A DNA stretch of 64,000 nucleotides from Salvator merianae (taxonomy: Eukaryota; Chordata; Lepidosauria; Squamata; Teiidae). The translations under genes and the position numbers were made by a program. The DNA lies in assembly GCA_003586115.2 (NCBI GenBank), contig QVOM02000023.1:4955211-5019210 (forward strand), given 5' to 3'. Below, one piece after another: positions 1 to 11,539 of the stretch; positions within the stretch are counted from its first letter, which is position 1; the number at the start of each line of letters is the position of its first letter. Below the pieces are notes generated by a model. That model was not told the origin of the DNA. It saw nothing but the letters and a program-made list of their open reading frames with translations, and ran no database searches.

Positions 1-865
1 ATGTTTCCTATCTCAGAAAAAAAGAGAGAAAATCCTGCTAGACTGCAGAACTTGTGATTCTTCTTGATGCCACTGAGCTCTCACACATTTCTTCCATCCT
101 AGTTTTAATTTGGCAGGGCTGTACTGTTTCTCTTCAAAACAGGGATCAGCTTCCCAGATGTTGCTGAATTACCACATTGAGCAGTTCCAGCCAGCTGAAT
201 AAAGAACTGGGATGTTCTAAGATGTGGAGCTATTGGGGAGAGGGGGACTTATATTTTAGTCCTCCAGTTTATGTGATGCTTAGCCGAGTAGTAGAGCCAG
301 TGTGCAAAAAAGGAATGTTTTCCAAACTCTTCTGTAGCATTTTTTCCCCTTAAAAATATTAATTTGGACACAGTGGCACATTAATAACATTTTCAGGTTT
401 CTCCTGTACATTCAGAGGCTCTCTCTGTTCTTAATGTTGTCTCAAGGACCTTTGGTGTTTGCTTCACTTGCTGCTATTTGAGGCTGCAGCACTTCCATCA
501 AATCTTCCCTTTCAGGAAAATCTCATTAGCATCACTTTGGTAAATTAAATGGAATTAAACTTGGAATCGCAGCTGGTGTACAGAGCAAGAGAATCAAATT
601 GCCTTTCGCCTTCTACGTATGAAACAGTAATTTCACCAGCTCTGCTACCAGGCTAAAGGGTGCATTTCATCAATGGAGGCAGTTACGCAGTGGCTCTCTA
701 GAAGGGTACAATCAGCATTCTCATCAGATTTCTCCTGCAAGCACCTGTCAAATGGAAGGCAGGCACCGGAGCCAGAATTCAGAGCAAGAAAACAATCTGT
801 GGGCCAAGACAGAAGACTAGATGGCCCACAAGGGCAGAGTTGGCAGGACCTCACCACTCCTAGGA
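1..865. other. intergenic DNA, no feature recognised
   Basis: No repeat family, splice-flanked reading frame or RNA gene was recognised. Reading frames are short, overlap on both strands and lack recognisable protein motifs. The sequence is of average complexity, so it is probably unique or very old repeat DNA. Confidence 0.5.
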
Positions 866-873
866 ATTCAGAC

Positions 874-1224
874 TAGGGATGTGCAAATTTCAATTCGCAT
901 TCAAAAATTCATACGAAATTTCATTTTCGCAAATTTTTGCATCGAAATGGAAATGACCTTTTTTGCATTTGCAGTTTTCGATCAAAAACGAAAAAGCCTG
1001 TTCCTTTTCAAAAACAAAATTCATTGAATTTTTGCATTTTTTGCTGTGTTTAAACCATGAAAATGGCTTTTTCAATGGCATTTTTAATGGGAAAACATTG
1101 CAAAAAATATGAAAACAAATGTGTGAAATGCATTTTTCAACAACAAAATGCACTGACATTGAAAATACAGATTTCCGTTCATTAAATGAATAAAAAAATA
1201 TTTTTTTTTTCATGCACATCCCTA
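874..1224. mobile_element. hAT-type miniature element, family A copy 1
   Basis: The element is 351 bp and non-coding. It begins TAGGGATGTGCA and ends TGCACATCCCTA, a perfect 12-bp terminal inverted repeat. It is flanked by ATTCAGAC (866-873) and ATTCAGAT (1225-1232), an 8-bp target duplication with one mismatch. Eight-base duplications and T/CAGGG-type ends are typical of hAT transposons. The interior is AT-rich and rich in GCATTTTT/AAAAATGC motifs, with no transposase, so it would have been mobilised in trans. Three other copies lie in the window. Confidence 0.85.
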
Positions 1225-1469
1225 ATTCAGATGTTGAGTCCACTCTCCCTTCCACTCTTTCAGTTGAGTGGCTGATGTCTGCATATTGTTATTGTGAAGA
1301 GGATTTGTAGCTCTGGGTTGTCATTTTCCATTGTAGGAGATTTTCTAAGGTTGATCTTTTCAGTGCAAATGTTTTGCCACCAGGCCTGGTAGCATACCAT
1401 GGGACAGAGTTTGCGTATTCTTCTATGTCCAGTAAGGTCTGTTTTCATATGGTTTTAGGTAAAATTGCA

Positions 1470-1900
1470 TGGTGTTCGCATTGTCCCTACCTCCTGGATT
1501 CCACCAAAGCCAGGGAATGAAAGTTCCCCAGCTTTGATGTTTCTGACTAGGTCCATTAAGAGATGCACAGGAATGACCCTGGAAATGGGCTAGACAGTAA
1601 CCTTTCCAGGTAAAGCCACTCCTGCCATCTCCATCTTTCCCCATGATGGTGGTAGGAGTGAATCTGAGGGGTGGCCATTGCAGAGTGAGTTTTCCAGGTC
1701 TGTAAAAAGACCATTGCCAAAAGCGATTGCTGACTTCTGGGGCAGGCTAGGGACCCAATGGGCCCAATGGGTTCCGTGCTGGTCATTGTGCCAGGGGTTA
1801 TTGTCATATGGCCATTTTTTTGGGGGGGGGGGCATTTGGACTTGGCCCAAGGCCCAAGGGGCAAATTCATTTCTACTGTAGATTTGGAGGTGGTGGTGGT
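1470..1900. repeat. possible family D repeat remnant
   Basis: The stretch around 1510-1540 (AGGGAATGAAAGTTCC) resembles the GGGAATGAAAGTTCCTGGCC core seen at 29.8 and 33.6 kb. The rest aligns poorly by eye. A G-run lies at about 1821-1831. Assignment is tentative. Confidence 0.25.
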
Positions 1901-1954
1901 TGTTAGTTAAAGAAAGCAGAAACCGCACATTCTTTTGATATAGTATATCTTTGG

Positions 1955-2150
1955 AGAGCGAAGACCTGATACAGAAGATGAATGGGATCTTCCAGTGGAA
2001 TGTATGATTTTGGCAGGGTGGGGTAGAAATAATAAATTCAATAATATAATTGAGGACATTTTCTTACGTAAAAATTGTTGGATATGTAATTGTATTAATA
2101 TAAATTTAAGAAAGAAACAGGAAGAAATGTTAAAAAAAAAAATAGTCCGT
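1955..2150 (+). mobile_element. possible LINE-derived fragment
   Basis: About 65 codons can be read without a stop from the GAGCGAAGACC at 1955, ending near an A-run at about 2129. The translated text is Lys/Asn-rich with WDLPVECMIL near its start. It lacks any motif that fixes the family. An A-run end fits a retroposon but chance is possible. Confidence 0.2.
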
Positions 2151-2276
2151 CTTCCATCCCACTAGGTTGCATCAATAATCCATAGCAGAGAGTGGAAGGG
2201 AAATCAAATATTTCCTTGCTCTGTGGTCTCTTTTAAGATATAGAAGATCTTGGCATGGGCCTTCTTCTTGATTTCA

Positions 2277-2278
2277 AA

Positions 2279-2321
<43 letters not shown>
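2277..2321. repeat. (TATC)n microsatellite
   Basis: About eleven uninterrupted TATC units, followed by degenerate ATCTC/ATCTCT units to about 2357. Confidence 0.95.
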
Positions 2322-2329
2322 TTCATCTC

Positions 2330-3816
2330 TATCTCTATCATCTCTATCTCTATATATCTTGTGAAAGATACTTTTAAATATGGTGTTTTAGTATGTTTTA
2401 ATTGGGATAGGGTTTCACCAGGTTTCATCTAAAATTATAGGATAAGGTTTCACCAGGTTTCTTCTAAAATTATAGTATTGCTGAACTTGCTCTGGGAATC
2501 CATTGCAATATTTTCAATGTGATGCTCCTGTGATTGGTCTTAGTGGGGAAAAAAATCTGACCTATAGCAAGGTTGCTATTTTATTTGATCATAGGAAGAA
2601 ATTATATTATGTCCTTACTTCATGATTTGCTTCTTCATTCAAAGGTGTATGCATAATCCAATGTCTGAATGGAGATTGATGTAGAAAGTCCCTGTGGCAC
2701 ATCATGCTCGTAATTTCCTCTCATTTTAGATCTATAATTAGGCTTCTTGTCCGTTCCTGAAGAATAGAGAATTCTCTTGACCTACTTATTATTCCATGGG
2801 ACTAGTTTTCATTCTAGTTTGCTATTGATCTTAAAGTGGGCAGGACTTGATGATGTGGAGGTAAGGTGAGTGTCTCTTCAAATGTCCACAATTTTGTTTT
2901 AATTAATGGAAGATCTTAAAAAGGAAGTCCAACTCCTCTGCATCATGAAGTGACTTCATGGAAGTCAGAACTGCAACCATGACTTCTACATGGTTCAGGA
3001 ATGAGGAACAATTTGGCAAATGACTATTATAACATGGTAACTTTAATCAGTCTTGATAAGCTAATTCTTCTATGATGTTTCTTGGGTTATTTCAATATTT
3101 CACCTCCATTGTTCTTGGTAGGATGTAAATTACCTTTATCTACATTGTTGGGAAAGAAGGGAAAATAAACCTGATACTGTTGAGGATTAATACAGGGCCT
3201 AAAAGGACATTCTGTTGGAACTTGAGTTTACTCCACTTACCTTCCTGTAAAGGTTGCTGAAGATAATCGTGTGGTCCAGGGTCTTGTGATCTCTTTACCA
3301 AAGCAATTTTCTGAACATTTCTTTCTTTTCCTTTTTTTTGAATGAAGGCATCGATATTTGAATCCAATGGTATTTGACCTTCCCTGATAATCCCTCCCCC
3401 CCAAAGATCAATATTTGTGCATAATTAATGCAAGGCCTGATCTAAGGCAGATTGAAAAGGGACAGAGTGTTTTCAAAAATCAATTTGCTCTCTGAATTAC
3501 AAAGGCTACAAATTGAACCTGACAAAGGAAGTGGGAGAATCTCCTGGGAAGGAAGAAAAGGGGGCAAGCAGATATCTTAATTAGGCGAGTGAGCCAATTC
3601 AAAATTCTACTTCTGTCATTGTTGGAGCGCGTTCATCTGCTGCAGCCAAGATCTCATTCATGTTTGCCATTCCAAAGCAGACTCATTCAATTTCTCTGCC
3701 ATCCCTTGCTGATACAGTCTTCTTCCATCCGGATGGTCTCATTTTTTCTGCTTAAATAGCAGCACTCAGAAAAATGCAATTATTGTTGCTATAGCTGGGC
3801 TCTGCATCTTTGATGA
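2330..3816. other. intergenic DNA, little recognised
   Basis: No gene was seen. A local duplication is present: GGTTTCACCAGGTTTC followed by TCTAAAATTATAG occurs at about 2411-2440 and again at about 2446-2475. Otherwise this is mixed-complexity DNA. Confidence 0.45.
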
Positions 3817-3824
3817 GACATGAA

Positions 3825-4148
3825 CAGAAATGTGCAAAATGACTTCTGCATTCAGAAATTCGATAGAATATTTCATATTTTCGGATATTCGCATTTCCCC
3901 GATTCGAGTGAAACAAATGAAGTGTGTATGAAAATGAAGTGTTCAATCGAATATTCACATTTTTGCAGTTTTGCTTCCCATGAAAAAGGCACCTTCGTTG
4001 GGAAAGATCATGAAAATCACAGAAACAAATGTGAAAAAAAGGGTTTTGTTTTGTTTTTTTGCTACTGTGATTTGCTGATGAAGCAAAAACAAGAGTTTTT
4101 GGTTTGACAGCATCAAGAAAATGTAAATGTCATTCGTGCACACCCCTA
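3825..4148. mobile_element. hAT-type miniature element, family A copy 2
   Basis: This 324-bp copy starts CAGAAATGTGCA and ends TGCACACCCCTA. Its flanks GACATGAA (3817-3824) and GACATGAC (4149-4156) form an 8-bp target duplication with one mismatch. The interior repeats the family A pattern of AT-rich GCAAAA/TTTTGC blocks. No coding capacity. Confidence 0.8.
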
Positions 4149-4388
4149 GACATGACATAATTCAGAAATCAGGTGGGTTTTTTTCAATTTTTTTTTTTTT
4201 AATTTTACTACAAAATCCAACATCTTTATTCACACCAGCCAGATTCTGACCCAGATAAGCTTATTTAATAGAGTATCTCAGAAGATCAAAGGTAGAGTCT
4301 ACTCTTTTTGATGGATGTTATAGCTTAGCTTGGATGGTCTTCAAAATAAACAAATGATGATACAATAGTTCTACACATCTTAGGATAA

Positions 4389-4517
4389 GGTTGCATCCAA
4401 ATGTCGCTTACTTACTCCACTATATTTGGATATTCCAGAATAAAGCATGGATATTCCAGCTTTATTCTGAAATATTCATATGTCGTGGAATAAGTAAGCA
4501 GCATATGGATGCCATCC
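4389..4517. mobile_element. 129-bp palindromic element
   Basis: An imperfect inverted repeat spans almost the full length. The left arm begins GGTTGCATCCAAATGTCGCT, and the right arm, read in reverse, begins GGATGGCATCCATATGCTGC. The inner arms CAGAATAAAGC and GCTTTATTCTG are perfect around a centre near 4458. The shape fits a miniature inverted-repeat element, but no convincing target duplication or second copy was seen. Confidence 0.55.
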
Positions 4518-5052
4518 AAGCATCTTAATTGATCAATGGTAATAATATGCTTCTTTCATCATAAGGTAATCACCCCATGCTATCATTGACATTATTGGGC
4601 CTAGTTCCTTTTTAATCTATTGACTAAAATTGCTAGGAATGATGGGAGTTGGTCCCACAAGATCTAAAGCATGAACTCATTCATGTACAGTTCTGGGAAA
4701 TAGGTGAACTAGGAATTAGTCAAAATTTCATCTCCATTGTTTGGGCTCCAGTGACTTGAGATACAATCTTGCTAATTTTACTGGATTGAAAGCGTGCCCT
4801 TGTCTTTGTGCCTAGCTTAAGTACCTGCTGATGAAGGGCTAGTAGACTTCCTTTCAAAAAATCCAGGCTTTTCTGGTTTCCCAGACTGCTCTGTGTTGCT
4901 AATGATGCTGACCTACCTCAGAGGGTGCTCCTGGGTTTAGTTAATTATCTTTTTAAAAAATACTTTGACATATATTGCAGAATCAGATCTCCTACAACTA
5001 AAGTGAAAAGAGCAGTGTTGCATTGCTAATAAGGAAACCTTGTGTTGCACCT

Positions 5053-5290
5053 GATTGATAGGGTCTTTCCACATTGAAAGACCGTGATGTGAACCAGTGG
5101 GTCTGGGCCAGTGAGGGCCACTGGTTTGGGCCATGACCAGGCATGTTCTGGAACAACACCATCTGCACAGTGGTGCTATTCCAGATCAACCCCTGCACCA
5201 GCCCTGAAGCTTGTACAAGTTTTGGGGCAAGGCTATGAGGGCTCCAAAAGGTTAGGAATGAACATTCCTGGCCTCAGCTGTAAAATTATA
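5053..5290 (+). repeat. family D hairpin-bearing repeat, copy 1
   Basis: Two hairpins occur in a row: AACCAGTGG/CCACTGGTTT at about 5092-5127 and TCTGGAACAACACCA/TGGTGCTATTCCAGA at 5147-5185. They are followed by a GAATGAACATTCCTGGCC core at about 5257. The same order, hairpin then GTTCCTGGCC core, recurs at 29.7 and 33.5 kb, so these are one dispersed family. It is probably a non-autonomous DNA transposon. Confidence 0.6.
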
Positions 5291-5685
5291 GATCAAAAAT
5301 TATTGCCAAACCTGCCGTGGGGGAAGCAATCCTCTTGTGCCCATCAAATGGTGGCTGGGAATTCCCTCACCATAATTTGACAGGGAGGAGGAGGGAACTC
5401 TCAGCCTCAGAGAAGTGGTGTTCCCAGCTTTGAATCCATCTTCAAATATGCAAACACTATCGAGGGAATCAGTGCATCCCCTCGAGCAGCAGTGGCAGTG
5501 GCAATAGCAGCAGGGCCACCACTGCACACACAGGAGTGAGCTGCCTGAAGAGATCTTAGAGCTGTTCAGACCACTTTGCTGCTGAAATGCCGTAACAGCT
5601 CTTCTAGTGGCATAACAGGAGGAGACATAGTATCTGTGTGGATCCTGCACTCACCCTCATGTTGCGATCAAGACAGACTCCTTGG

Positions 5686-6004
5686 TAGAAGTGTGCAAAA
5701 TTTGTTTCACGTTTGAACGTTCGATCGAATATTTTGCATCAGCGGATATTCAAATCAAATCAAAACTGTGCTTTTTTGCAATTTCAGAGTCCACTTGAAA
5801 TGAACCAGCCTCTTCCTTTGTGATAACAGAATATTCAACCAGGTATTTGCATTTTTGCAGTATTCTAACCCATGGAAAGAGCATTTTCAATGGGGAAAAC
5901 ACTGCGAAGATTGCAAAAATGAATGCAACACCCCCCCCCCAAATCCTTTTCAACATTGTGATTCATTGAATCAAAATTGTGAACTTCGTTCACGCACATC
6001 CCCA
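5686..6004. mobile_element. hAT-type miniature element, family A copy 3
   Basis: Starts TAGAAGTGTGCA and ends with GCACATCCCCA. The interior matches family A in style. A run of about eleven C residues lies near 5930-5940. The flanks do not give a clear 8-bp duplication, so this copy is older or its edges have decayed. Confidence 0.65.
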
Positions 6005-6188
6005 GTTCTTTATGCAACAGTTCACTGGTCTGGTATTGCATCCAGATTAGAATGCTTTGAATCTCTGGCATGCTAAGAGGAGGAGCAGATGGGCAGGACA
6101 TTGCTGATATTATGATGACTGTTTGCCCATTTTACAATGAAGCATCAAGTCCAGCCATATGCAGGGGAGGGCAAGAGAGTGGGATGGA

Positions 6189-6398
6189 GGGAAGGAAGAG
6201 AAGAAGGAAGGAAGGTAGGAAGGTAAGAAGGTAGGAAGGAAGGAAGGAAGGAAGGAAGGGAGGGAGGGAAGAAGGAAGGAAGGGGGGAGGGAGGGACGAA
6301 AGAAGGGAAGAAGGAAGGAAGGAAAGAAAGAAGGAAGGAAGGAAGGAAGGAAGGAAGGAAGGAAGGAAGGGAGGGAAGGGAAGGGAAGGGAAGGGAAG
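6189..6398. repeat. GGAA/GAAGG-rich microsatellite
   Basis: About 210 bp of almost pure purine made of GGAAGG, GAAG and GGGAA units. The apparent Ser/Pro/Leu-rich and Arg/Lys-rich frames here are artefacts of the repeat. Confidence 0.95.
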
Positions 6399-6419
6399 AG
6401 GGAGGACCACAGGTTGAAA

Positions 6420-7420
6420 GCATTTCCAAATTCTCTCCTCTTATGAAGAAATTCATTTGAGGAGCATCGTCCGAAGTGCCAAAATTGCACACAACACACA
6501 GTCCCTTTACTACGTCCATGACTGGAGATTTTATAGGCTGGCTGAATACACACATCTGTGAGAGTCCATCCATTCTCCCAGCTCCAGATGTTCTACAGAG
6601 CTGCTCTGTTGTGTGTTTTGCTCTTTAAACATTTGCTGAGCAGCCAAAGACGTTTGTTTCTAATGTTCCAGCACATCTCCTCAGCCAATGAAGGTGGACT
6701 ACTGTAACTCCTCTCCTTTTTTTCCCCAAGAGAGATGGTCTTTTCCCCTCCCTGTCCTTGATTTGTCAGAGATTAGCATACAAGAAGAATCACATACAAT
6801 CCTTCTTTTCCATCAGTTCCTCAGTAGAAGGTCTCATCCAACAGTTTATAGCCAGTTATTTTCTGCAGCAAGAATTAAATAAAAAGGAGGTAAATCTTGC
6901 TTTTTTCATTAAAGGAGGGCAGGAAAGGAATGTTCAAAAAAGTCAACATAGCCAAGTCCTGGTAGGTATCTTGGACCGTGAAGCAGGAGGATTGGGACCA
7001 ATAGACTAGGGAATACATGGAAAAGTAGAAATTTGAGGCAGGACCGGAAGCCTGGAGTCTAGGAGGCATAAGAGAAGCAAAGGTAAGTCTGGAGATGAGA
7101 GGTATCAGGGCTCAGTCTGGAAAGGGCAGGAACACTGCTGAGCAGTTCAGGAAGCACAGGTGAAATACTAGACAACAAAGGTATAGAAGGATGAAAGCAA
7201 CCAAAGCAGAGCTGAACAGCTCATAGAAGACAGGAGCAGTGTAATGCTAGGGACTTAGGGAAATTACAGGGTGGACTGAAGTTTCCTGGAGCAGCAAAGG
7301 ACAAGACAAAGAACTGGAATCTTCTATAGGCAAGCATGGATCTAAAGTAGCCTTTCTAGGCATCTTCCCTCAGGGAAGCAAGCATAACCCTCACAGGATA
7401 AACAGGGAAGTCAAAATCCA
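6420..7420. other. intergenic DNA, nothing recognised
   Basis: Mixed-complexity DNA without a recognisable repeat family or gene. The purine-rich stretch at about 7030-7330 has several AGG/CAGG-rich segments but no clear period. Confidence 0.45.
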
Positions 7421-7429
7421 TGTGCATAA

Positions 7430-7876
7430 GCTAGACACCCAGGCTGAAGAATGAGTGTCCAAAATGAGGAGCAGAAGCGGAAGCTGGGTGTCAGGGATAG
7501 ATAACAGGAGGAGATATAACCCCCTATCGAAAGTGTTGGATATGCAGGATAAAGACATGCTGCTGACTGCCTTAAGATCTGCAGATGAGGCCCTCCTGGT
7601 TGTACCACCACCTACAGTAACTAGAGGAGTGGGCACTTGGGATAGGGTCTTTTCAGTAGTGGCCCCCAGACTATGGAACGGTCTCCCTGCTGAGGTGTGT
7701 CAAGCATCTTCACTTTACATTTTTACCCTGGCCTTTGGCTAAGGAAATGGCTTCTCCTCTCCTCTTTCAGGCACTGTGACTGGTTTTAGTATGTGCCTTT
7801 TTTTTTTTTTAATGATTGTAACCTGCTCTGAGACCTTTGGGGTAAAAATGCAAATAAATAAATAAATAGATAAATA
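7430..7876 (+). mobile_element. L2/CR1-like LINE 3' end (5'-truncated)
   Basis: The plus strand encodes the C-terminal tail of a LINE reverse-transcriptase polyprotein. ALRSADEALLVVPPP is followed by VFSVVAPRLWNGLPAEV, a signature of the end of ORF2 in L2/CR1-group elements. A TTGTAACCTGCTCTGAGACC-type 3' untranslated segment follows and ends in AAATA units (7850-7875). It is 5'-truncated and dead. The exact clade needs a library comparison. Confidence 0.8.
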
Positions 7877-7879
7877 ATC

Positions 7880-8780
7880 CAAGGCTTAGAAAACAAGAAA
7901 GCACAGGCTGAATGTTCGGAAGGCTTTTATATCCTGATAACAAGCTATGGGGTGCAGCTGTGGCTCAGGATTCTCATCTGGCCAAATCTAGAACTTTAGG
8001 ACCCAAGGGTCATCCAAGGAAACCAAATGAGAATTCTGTCAAATGTGTGTTTCTCATGTGAAAAACCCAGATATGAGCTCTAGATATAAGGAAATGTTCA
8101 TTTGCAGCACAAAGAGCTTTTGATGAGAAATTAGAGTTTGGAGGAGCTACTGGAAAAACTTCTTCTGAAAGGAAAGCGTACCTACAGACAATGTGAAGTA
8201 TTTCAAAATGTTTGTCCTCATAATACCGGGGTGGGAGGTGGTTTTATGAGCAGATTCTTTGGGAGGAAAAAATAAATAAATAACAAAAGTAATAACAAGT
8301 CTAAAGTACAGCAAAGCCTTATAGCTTTCTGTTTCTGTCTTAACAGATTTAAAAATAAAATAAAAAAAAGCTTTGAGGATTGGAAGAGATTAATAGATAA
8401 TGAAATGTCACTCTTCTCATTCCGTCAAACATAGCATGCTTTCTTTTTTTAAATGGATTGAGGTTTCTTGTGCTGAAGGCCTGAAGGCTTACATGGCAGG
8501 GCAAAGAATTGGAGATCTCTTATAAAGAATGAGATTTCTAGATCAAAGAGAGGAAACACAATATAGCGATTTTTTTCTACCCATTTCTCCTCCAATGAGT
8601 TACGAGTTAACATACTTAGCTCTTATACTATTAGTCTCGCAACATTTTAGATAAAAGTCCAAGGATAGTAACCGTGGTGGTTCTTTGAACACTTCTGCAA
8701 GGATGGAGGCGTCTACAGACAGACACTTTCTTGCAAAACCCCACAACTTGGAGGTAAAAACACTCCCTTTGATTCCAATG
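7880..8780. other. intergenic DNA, nothing recognised
   Basis: AT-rich unique-looking DNA with no family recognised. The part at about 8380-8460 has the look of slowly evolving non-coding DNA, but this cannot be tested here. Confidence 0.4.
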
Positions 8781-8784
8781 AAGA

Positions 8785-8890
8785 GTGACAAACCAGTTCT
8801 GATTTGAAACCGGTTCGACATGAACCAGTGGGGTTCATGAACTTTGTTTAAAAACCCTGTCAGTTTGGTAACAAACCGAAGCCTCAAACT
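8785..8890. mobile_element. family B hAT-like fragment
   Basis: Contains clustered AACCAG, AACCGGTTC, GAACCAG and GGTTC motifs, as in the family B interiors at 27.6, 43.2 and 46.2 kb. No intact terminus or target duplication was found, so it is a fragment. Confidence 0.4.
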
Positions 8891-9585
8891 TTCTATGGAG
8901 TTTTCTTCGATCTCCTCCCATTTTTAGAAATTTTATTAAAGCTTCCACAAGTCATTAAAAGGCCCAAAGCGAAATAATAAGTCTAAAAAAAGGAGAAAAG
9001 GACAAAAAAGTAAGATAAAAAGACCATGACGAAAAGAGTACGTAAGAAACATGAACAAAATCATGCTAGTAATAAATAAGAACACAGGAGAAAGGCAGGC
9101 AGGGAGTTCTCTCAGCTTTGCCATTTCCTCTTCCAAACAATTCTACACAGATGTGTGGCAAAATAACTTGCACACATTTGCAATCAAAAGAGAACTCATT
9201 TCCATCCACCTCTACTGCACAAATCCCTTTGGCTTTCTGGAGAGGATGAGCGCAACATCTGTTTGGTGTAAAAGCACGACAACTTTGCTCCAAGTGTAGA
9301 GGGAAAGGATTACAATGAAAATGTTAAAGCTTTTATGCCGTGATTATGAATCAAGATTATTTATAATCCCAAGTCAAAGGTTGTTTTGGGCTGGTGATGT
9401 TGAAAACTACAGGACAGGGAAGGGAAGATTTCATCAGAATCCTGGGTCGCTTATCATCAGTTAATATTTTCCTTTATCACTGTTTTCTGGGTCATAACGA
9501 TGTAAGAAAAGTACTTGTGGCTCATATCAGAGGCCTCTTAACGTACAGAATTCTATTTACAGATATGCCAACTGAATGTCTGGTT
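8890..9585. other. intergenic DNA, nothing recognised
   Basis: No gene or repeat family recognised. The segment is A-rich at about 8970-9060. Confidence 0.4.
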
Positions 9586-9589
9586 GCCT

Positions 9590-9836
9590 CTAAAGGCCTT
9601 TTGGAAGTACTCAAGAGCAGGTGAAGGTTTTGCCTTTGTCTTCCTCTTGAGATGCCCAGAAGCACTTGGTGGGCCACTGTGTGAAACAGGATGCTGGACT
9701 GGATGGGTTGTGGCCTGATATAGCAGGACTTCTCTTAATTCATGCAGGTCAGGAGTATCAGTGGCTACTAGAATGGATGCCTAGGTACTGCCTCCATGTT
9801 GGAGGAAGGATGCCTCTAAACGCCATTTATGTACAG
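9590..9836 (-). repeat. family E interspersed repeat, copy 1
   Basis: On the minus strand this reads as the dispersed repeat seen at 11.2, 14.1 and 40.3 kb. The landmarks, given as on the plus strand here, are GAGCAGGTGAAGGTTTTGCC, GGTGGGCCACTGTGTGA, GATGCTGGACTGGATGGG, then a TAGGTACTGCCTCC-type segment. Similar repeats are familiar from squamate genomes; I cannot assign a formal family name. Confidence 0.75.
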
Positions 9837-9869
9837 ACATGAATTTATTACAGTTCAAAGACTAAAAAC

Positions 9870-9956
9870 TAAAGGCCAGTTGCAGGAAGTCAAGATCAGG
9901 TGAAGGTCTTGCCTTTGTTTCTGACTTGAGAATGCCCAGAGGCAATTGGTGAGGTC
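9870..9956 (-). repeat. family E fragment, copy 2
   Basis: A second minus-strand fragment starts about 35 bp after copy 1, with the CAGGTGAAGGTCTTGCC landmark and GAGGCAATTGGTGAGG. Same orientation as copy 1, so the pair is head to tail. Confidence 0.65.
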
Positions 9957-11176
9957 AGGCTTTGATGGATGGTGCACTAATACTGCTCAAACCAAGTGGA
10001 AACCCAACACAGAAATGGTCAGATCAGTGGCAACAGATGGAGATATGTATGGAGCAACAAGTAGAAACCATTCATGCACCATTCATGCAATGGGTTTTGC
10101 ACACAGACAGAGAGATGGAAGAACGGTTTGAACAGATTCAGAATTTGGACAGAAGTGAAATCTGATTGCAAAGAGTTTCCAAAATCCATTCAAACTTCCA
10201 GCATGTCCCTGGAGGAATGCCTGCCTCAGACCCCGAAGAACCACTGATAACTTGGGGAAACAACATTAATCATATGCCCCCTCCATTTGGTATCATGGAG
10301 TGAACCAAGTGTCTAGGATTAAGAGAGAAGGCGGTAAGGAAACCATTTCCTATCCATTGTGTTCACACGAAGGGTCCGCTTCTTCTCACCCCATACTCAA
10401 GCTAGAAAGTCTGGCAAGCATCTCTGCAGGGTTTAACCAGTGTCAGATAATCAAACTTCAGCCGGTGTGATCTCTCCTCTTTGCACCTAGATTTCAATTC
10501 AGTGTTGCAAAGTGTTTTATTATTTCGAAATGCTTCAGTCCAGGCATGTTTCTGAGTTTCTATTCATCCCCATTTCTCTCTGGATTTGGGGGTTCTAAGT
10601 GCATTTACTTTCAAATTAGACGATGCTTTAGGAAATATCTCCAATAAATATAAATGAAAGGTACTGTGCTCACTGATTTGATGCAGATATGCTTTCCGTT
10701 GGTGTCTTCGTCTTTCCTGTGCTTCAGTACTATTGATCCACACTCAATAAAACACAATTAAATGAAATTAAAACTGAAATCTTGACCTGGATGCACCAAC
10801 GTAATTTTTGCATGTTGGAAAAGCTGCCTGTGCAAGACAGGCTTGAAGCAAAGGGCAGGGAAAGAACAATCAATTTTACATCAACCTATATTAAAATTGT
10901 GTTTGTATGCTGCTTTACTGAATCCAGTAATAATAGAGTGGGCATTGGCTCTTGATTTGCACTGATTTGTGGAACATCATCCTTTCTAACATAAAACAGA
11001 CAACACAGGAAGGAGGAGAAGAATGGCATCTCATAGGAGGACAGGAAAACCAGCAATTGGAAACTGAGCCCACCAGTGAATCATGCTGTCATCTACACTG
11101 GAGCTGCCTCCAGTTCACTGGCAGAGGAGCCTGTTTCCTTTCACAGCTCTGGCCCCGCTTAGGTGAGCTGTCATTC
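9957..11176. other. intergenic DNA with a candidate conserved stretch
   Basis: The span 9962-10165 has a 67-codon plus-strand frame with a Gln/Met/Glu-rich, coiled-coil-like text. It has no recognisable domain and is not called a gene. The span at about 10440-10790 is repeat-free, AT-rich and looks like ordinary slowly evolving non-coding DNA. Confidence 0.35.
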
Positions 11177-11380
11177 ATAAGAACATAAAAACATGAGAAG
11201 AGCCCTGCTGGATCAGGCCACGGCCCATCTAGTCCAGCATCCTGGCTCACACAGTGGCCCACCAATTGCTTCTGGGCATCTCAAGAAGAAGACAAATGCA
11301 GAACCTTCACCTGTCCTACCTGTCTGTTGAAACTGGAGGCAGTATCTAGACATCCATTGATACACTTGTCTTCCAACTCC
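11177..11380 (+). repeat. family E interspersed repeat, copy 3
   Basis: Plus-strand copy with CATAAGAACATAAAAACATG, GAAGAGCCCTGCTGGATCAG and CCCATCTAGTCCAGCATCC landmarks, running to the GAGGCAGTATCTAGACATCC segment. It meets copy 4 tail to tail. Confidence 0.8.
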
Positions 11381-11536
11381 AGGCATTTGCAGGGAGTTGA
11401 GAGCTGGTGAAGGTTTTGCCTTTGTCCTCTGGTTGAGATGCCGAAAGCAATTGGTGGGCCAATGTGTGAGACAGAATGCTGGATTAGATGGGCTGAGACC
11501 TGATCCAGCATGGCTCCTCTTATGTTCTTATGATCC
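11381..11536 (-). repeat. family E interspersed repeat, copy 4 (inverted)
   Basis: Minus-strand copy ending CTCCTCTTATGTTCTTATG, the reverse of the family start. Directly abutting copy 3, it makes an inverted pair spanning 11177-11536. Confidence 0.8.
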
Positions 11537-11539
11537 TTC

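Noticed and set aside
6110..6573. Long Ser/Pro/Phe/Leu-rich reading frames on the minus strand
   Set aside because: They lie on a GGAA-type microsatellite; open frames in three phases are a result of stop-poor purine repeats.
9962..10165. 67-codon Gln/Met/Glu-rich frame resembling a coiled coil or Gag-like segment
   Set aside because: Too short, no diagnostic motif, and the flanks carry no retroelement signals. A protein-profile search with a Gag or SCAN hit would reopen it.
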